DNA from: Pseudoflavonifractor capillosus
Lineage (GTDB): Bacteria > Bacillota > Clostridia > Oscillospirales > Oscillospiraceae
Direction: 5' to 3'
Length of the DNA stretch: 33,841 bases
NCBI RefSeq assembly: GCF_016902575.1
Contig: NZ_JACSNZ010000019.1
Span: 1 to 33,841, forward strand
Below are positions 31,829-33,841 of this stretch, piece after piece; the first letter of the stretch is position 1, and the number at the start of each line of letters is the position of its first letter. The position numbers were made by a program, and so were the translations under genes. A model generated the notes under the pieces. That model did not search any database, was not told the origin of the DNA, and was given only the letters and a program-made list of their open reading frames with translations.

Positions 31829-33634
31829 ATGTCCCACACAAATGCCATTCCCCAGCGTGACCAGGTCCCCGTAGAGGAGACCTGGAACCTCACCGATCTG
31901 TATGCCGACGACGATGCCTGGCAGGCGGAGTTTGAGGTGGCCCAGACCTATCCCGCCAAGCTGTCCGCCTATGCTGGACGGCTGGGGGAGAGCGGGCACA
32001 CCCTGCTGGAGTACTTCACGCTGTCCCAGGAGGCCAGCACCATGCTCAACAACCTGGCCAACTACGCCTACCGCAAGGGAGACCAGGACACCCGTATGGC
32101 TCAGTACCAGGCCATGGAGGGCAAAGTCAGCTCTCTGATCGTGGAGATCAACGGGGCCATGTCCTTTGAGACCCCGGAGATTCTCGCCATCGACCCGGCC
32201 AAGCTGGAGGAGTTTATGAAGGAGGAGCCGGGCCTGGAGCTGTACCGCCGCTACCTGACCATCATCCAGGATCAGAAGGCCCATGTGCTGTCCGATGCCG
32301 AGGAGAAGCTGCTGGCCGCCGTGGGAGAGTTGGCCCATGCGCCCGAGGACATCTTCGGCAAGCTCACGGACGCCGACCTCACCTTCCCCGCTGCCACCGA
32401 CGGTGAGGGCCGTGAGGTGCCCCTGTCCAACGGCGCTTTCGTCCCCACCCAGATGAGCGAGGATCGGGTGCTGCGGAAAAATGCCTTTGAGACCTTCTAT
32501 GGGGTGTATGGCAGCGTGCGCAACACCGCCGCCGCCGTTTTGAACGCCGAGGCCAAGCAGCGCCAGTTCTACGCCAACGCCCGCAAATACCCCTCCGCCC
32601 TGGCTGCTGCCGTGGCAGGTACCCGGGTACCTGAGAGCGTGTATCACAACCTCATCGAGACGGTGAACGCCAACCTGGACAAGATGCACCGCTACATCCG
32701 CCTGCGCAAGAAGCTGCTGGGTGTGGACGAGCTGCACATGTACGACATCTACGCCCCCATGGTGTCCGGCGGGGAAAAGGTCATCCCCTATGCCGAGGCT
32801 AAGGACACCGTGTATGATGCCCTGGCTCCCATGGGAGAGCGTTACCGGGCCATCATCCGGGAGGGCTTTGAGAATCGGTGGATCGACGTGCGGGAGAACG
32901 TGGGCAAGCGGTCTGGCGCCTACTCCGCTGGCGCTCTGTGCCACCCCTATGTACTCTTAAACCACAAGGACAACCTGGAGTCCATGTTCACCCTGGCCCA
33001 CGAGATGGGCCACGCCGCCCACTCCTACCTGTCCAACCGCACCCAGGAGCCGGTGTACCGGGACTATGTGATTTTCGTGGCAGAGGTGGCCTCCACCTGC
33101 AACGAGGCCCTGCTCATGGAGTACCTGCTGAAGCGCACCACGGATAAGAAGGAGCGGGCCGCCCTCATCAACCACTTCCTGGAGCAGTTCAAGGGTACCC
33201 TGTACCGCCAGACCATGTTCGCCGAGTTCGAGCTGCGCATGGGCGAGCTGTGCGCCCAGGGCGAGCCCCTCACCGCCGACCTGCTCAGTGCCGAGTACAA
33301 GGCCCTCAACGAGAAGTATTACGGCCCCGACATGATCTCTGATCCCCACATTGCCCTGGAGTGGGCCCGCATCCCCCACTTCTACTACAACTACTATGTG
33401 TACCAGTACGCCACCGGCTACTCCGCTGCCATCGCCCTGTCCCGCCGCATTTTGAAGGGCGAGGAGGGGGCCGTGGAGGACTATCTGGGCTTCCTCTCCG
33501 GTGGCTGCTCCAAGGACCCCATCGACCTGCTCAAGGGTGCTGGCGTAGACATGTCCTCTCCCGCCCCCATCCAGGACGCTCTGGATCTGTTCGGCACCCT
33601 GCTGGACGAGATGGAGAAGCTGATGGAGGAGTAA
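31829..33634 (+). CDS. pepF: Oligoendopeptidase F
   Basis: A cytoplasmic M3-family zinc metallopeptidase that cuts oligopeptides, feeding amino acid supply and peptide turnover. The 601 residues match the family length. The zinc site is His391-Glu392-Met-Gly-His395 within TLAHEMGHAAHS, and the third ligand is Glu419 in FVAEVASTCNE. Other family blocks are WNLTDLY near the start, KSGAYS-like KRSGAYSAGA before the zinc site, and HFYYNYYVYQYATGYSAA near the end. AAGGAGG lies about 8 bases before the ATG. Monocistronic, with its own promoter and terminator. Codon bias is strong. Confidence 0.96.
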   Translation: MSHTNAIPQRDQVPVEETWNLTDLYADDDAWQAEFEVAQTYPAKLSAYAGRLGESGHTLLEYFTLSQEASTMLNNLANYAYRKGDQDTRMAQYQAMEGKVSSLIVEINGAMSFETPEILAIDPAKLEEFMKEEPGLELYRRYLTIIQDQKAHVLSDAEEKLLAAVGELAHAPEDIFGKLTDADLTFPAATDGEGREVPLSNGAFVPTQMSEDRVLRKNAFETFYGVYGSVRNTAAAVLNAEAKQRQFYANARKYPSALAAAVAGTRVPESVYHNLIETVNANLDKMHRYIRLRKKLLGVDELHMYDIYAPMVSGGEKVIPYAEAKDTVYDALAPMGERYRAIIREGFENRWIDVRENVGKRSGAYSAGALCHPYVLLNHKDNLESMFTLAHEMGHAAHSYLSNRTQEPVYRDYVIFVAEVASTCNEALLMEYLLKRTTDKKERAALINHFLEQFKGTLYRQTMFAEFELRMGELCAQGEPLTADLLSAEYKALNEKYYGPDMISDPHIALEWARIPHFYYNYYVYQYATGYSAAIALSRRILKGEEGAVEDYLGFLSGGCSKDPIDLLKGAGVDMSSPAPIQDALDLFGTLLDEMEKLMEE

Positions 33635-33678
33635 TTTCCCCAAAGTATTTGGCCTTTGTACCCAAGCCGTGCATATGA

Positions 33679-33713
33679 AAAGGGCCTGTTGCAAAATAGG
33701 CCCTTTCTTTTTT
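33679..33713 (+). terminator. pepF terminator
   Basis: AAAGGGCCT-(10)-AGGCCCTTT followed by CTTTTTTT, 45 bases after the stop codon. Confidence 0.88.
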
Positions 33714-33760
33714 GTTTCCCTGCCGTAGCCTAGCCAGACTGGCAAGCACGCTCCGCTTGG

Positions 33761-33819
33761 CCCAATTTCTCCACGATGAGAAATTGGGGAAAGAATCGCT
33801 TAGGGCTTTCCCCCCTAAG
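33761..33819 (+). repeat. Two-hairpin module 5
   Basis: Hairpin A is CCCAATTTCTC-cacgat-GAGAAATTGGG (11 bp, 33761-33788). The linker is AAAGAATCGC (33790-33799). Hairpin B is CTTAGGG-ctttccc-CCCTAAG (33799-33819). GCTCCGC and GCCAGACTGGC lie upstream. Any inverted partner would be right of the window. Confidence 0.8.
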
Positions 33820-33841
33820 AACCCCCCTTGGGGTACAGGTT

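Noticed and set aside
1-33841. tRNA, rRNA or known riboswitch
   Set aside because: I looked for tRNA T-loop motifs (GGTTCGAATCC-like) and familiar riboswitch cores and saw none; a covariance-model search was not possible here.

Overview
The window looks like chromosome from a GC-rich, spore-forming, gut-type member of the Oscillospiraceae (Clostridium cluster IV; Flavonifractor or Lawsonibacter-like). The evidence is a germination protease gene, a transketolase split into two subunits, a DnaD/DnaC-like helicase-loading pair, Gram-positive ribosome binding sites (GGAGG) before nearly every gene, a cell-wall-anchored galactosidase, and strong avoidance of the codons TTA, CTA and TCA. The genus is an inference; no 16S rRNA or tRNA gene is present.

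Layout. 1-5.1 kb (minus strand): rny (RNase Y), a repeat-filled gap, lepA and an XRE regulator. 5.1-7.2 kb: an AT-rich small membrane-protein gene among palindromes, then pta (plus). 7.3-8.7 kb (minus): a threonine-aldolase-family gene and rpsT. 8.9-12.9 kb (plus): gpr, a YihY-type membrane protein, an unrecognised small protein, a DUF1836 gene and a DegV gene. 13.2-15.0 kb: the two transketolase subunits. 15.3-20.7 kb: one very large secreted multidomain GH2 beta-galactosidase with a sorting signal. 21.0-23.0 kb (minus): dnaD/dnaC-like primosome pair. 23.1-23.9 kb: structured repeat region. 23.9-24.9 kb (minus): lrgAB. 25.1-29.4 kb (plus): a YtrA-type GntR regulator with two ABC exporter pairs in one overlapping operon. 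29.4-30.1 kb: second structured repeat region. 30.1-33.6 kb (plus): rlmA, a low-GC PBECR4-domain gene behind a full-consensus promoter, and pepF. A further repeat module starts before the right edge.

How the genes fit together. Most coding content is core: RNA decay (rny), translation (lepA, rpsT, rlmA), acetate and pentose-phosphate metabolism (pta, transketolase), replication initiation, sporulation and peptide turnover. Accessory content is the surface galactosidase, the regulated ABC cluster, the PBECR4 gene and the AT-rich small protein.

The most unusual material is between the genes. (1) Downstream of lepA are one full-length and one partial extra copy of the lepA 3' end; over the aligned codons of the long copy all differences are synonymous, and the copies are separated by arrays of perfect hairpins. 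They look like relics of insertion at the lepA terminus. (2) Five copies of a two-hairpin module carry different stem sequences that stay fully paired, around an almost invariant linker AAAGAATCGC. Four of the five form two inverted pairs around a related core of about 330-410 bp. (3) A short MITE-like repeat with core GTGCCGC-loop-GCGGCAC occurs three times. Positions were read by eye, and promoter and operator calls are consensus matches only.
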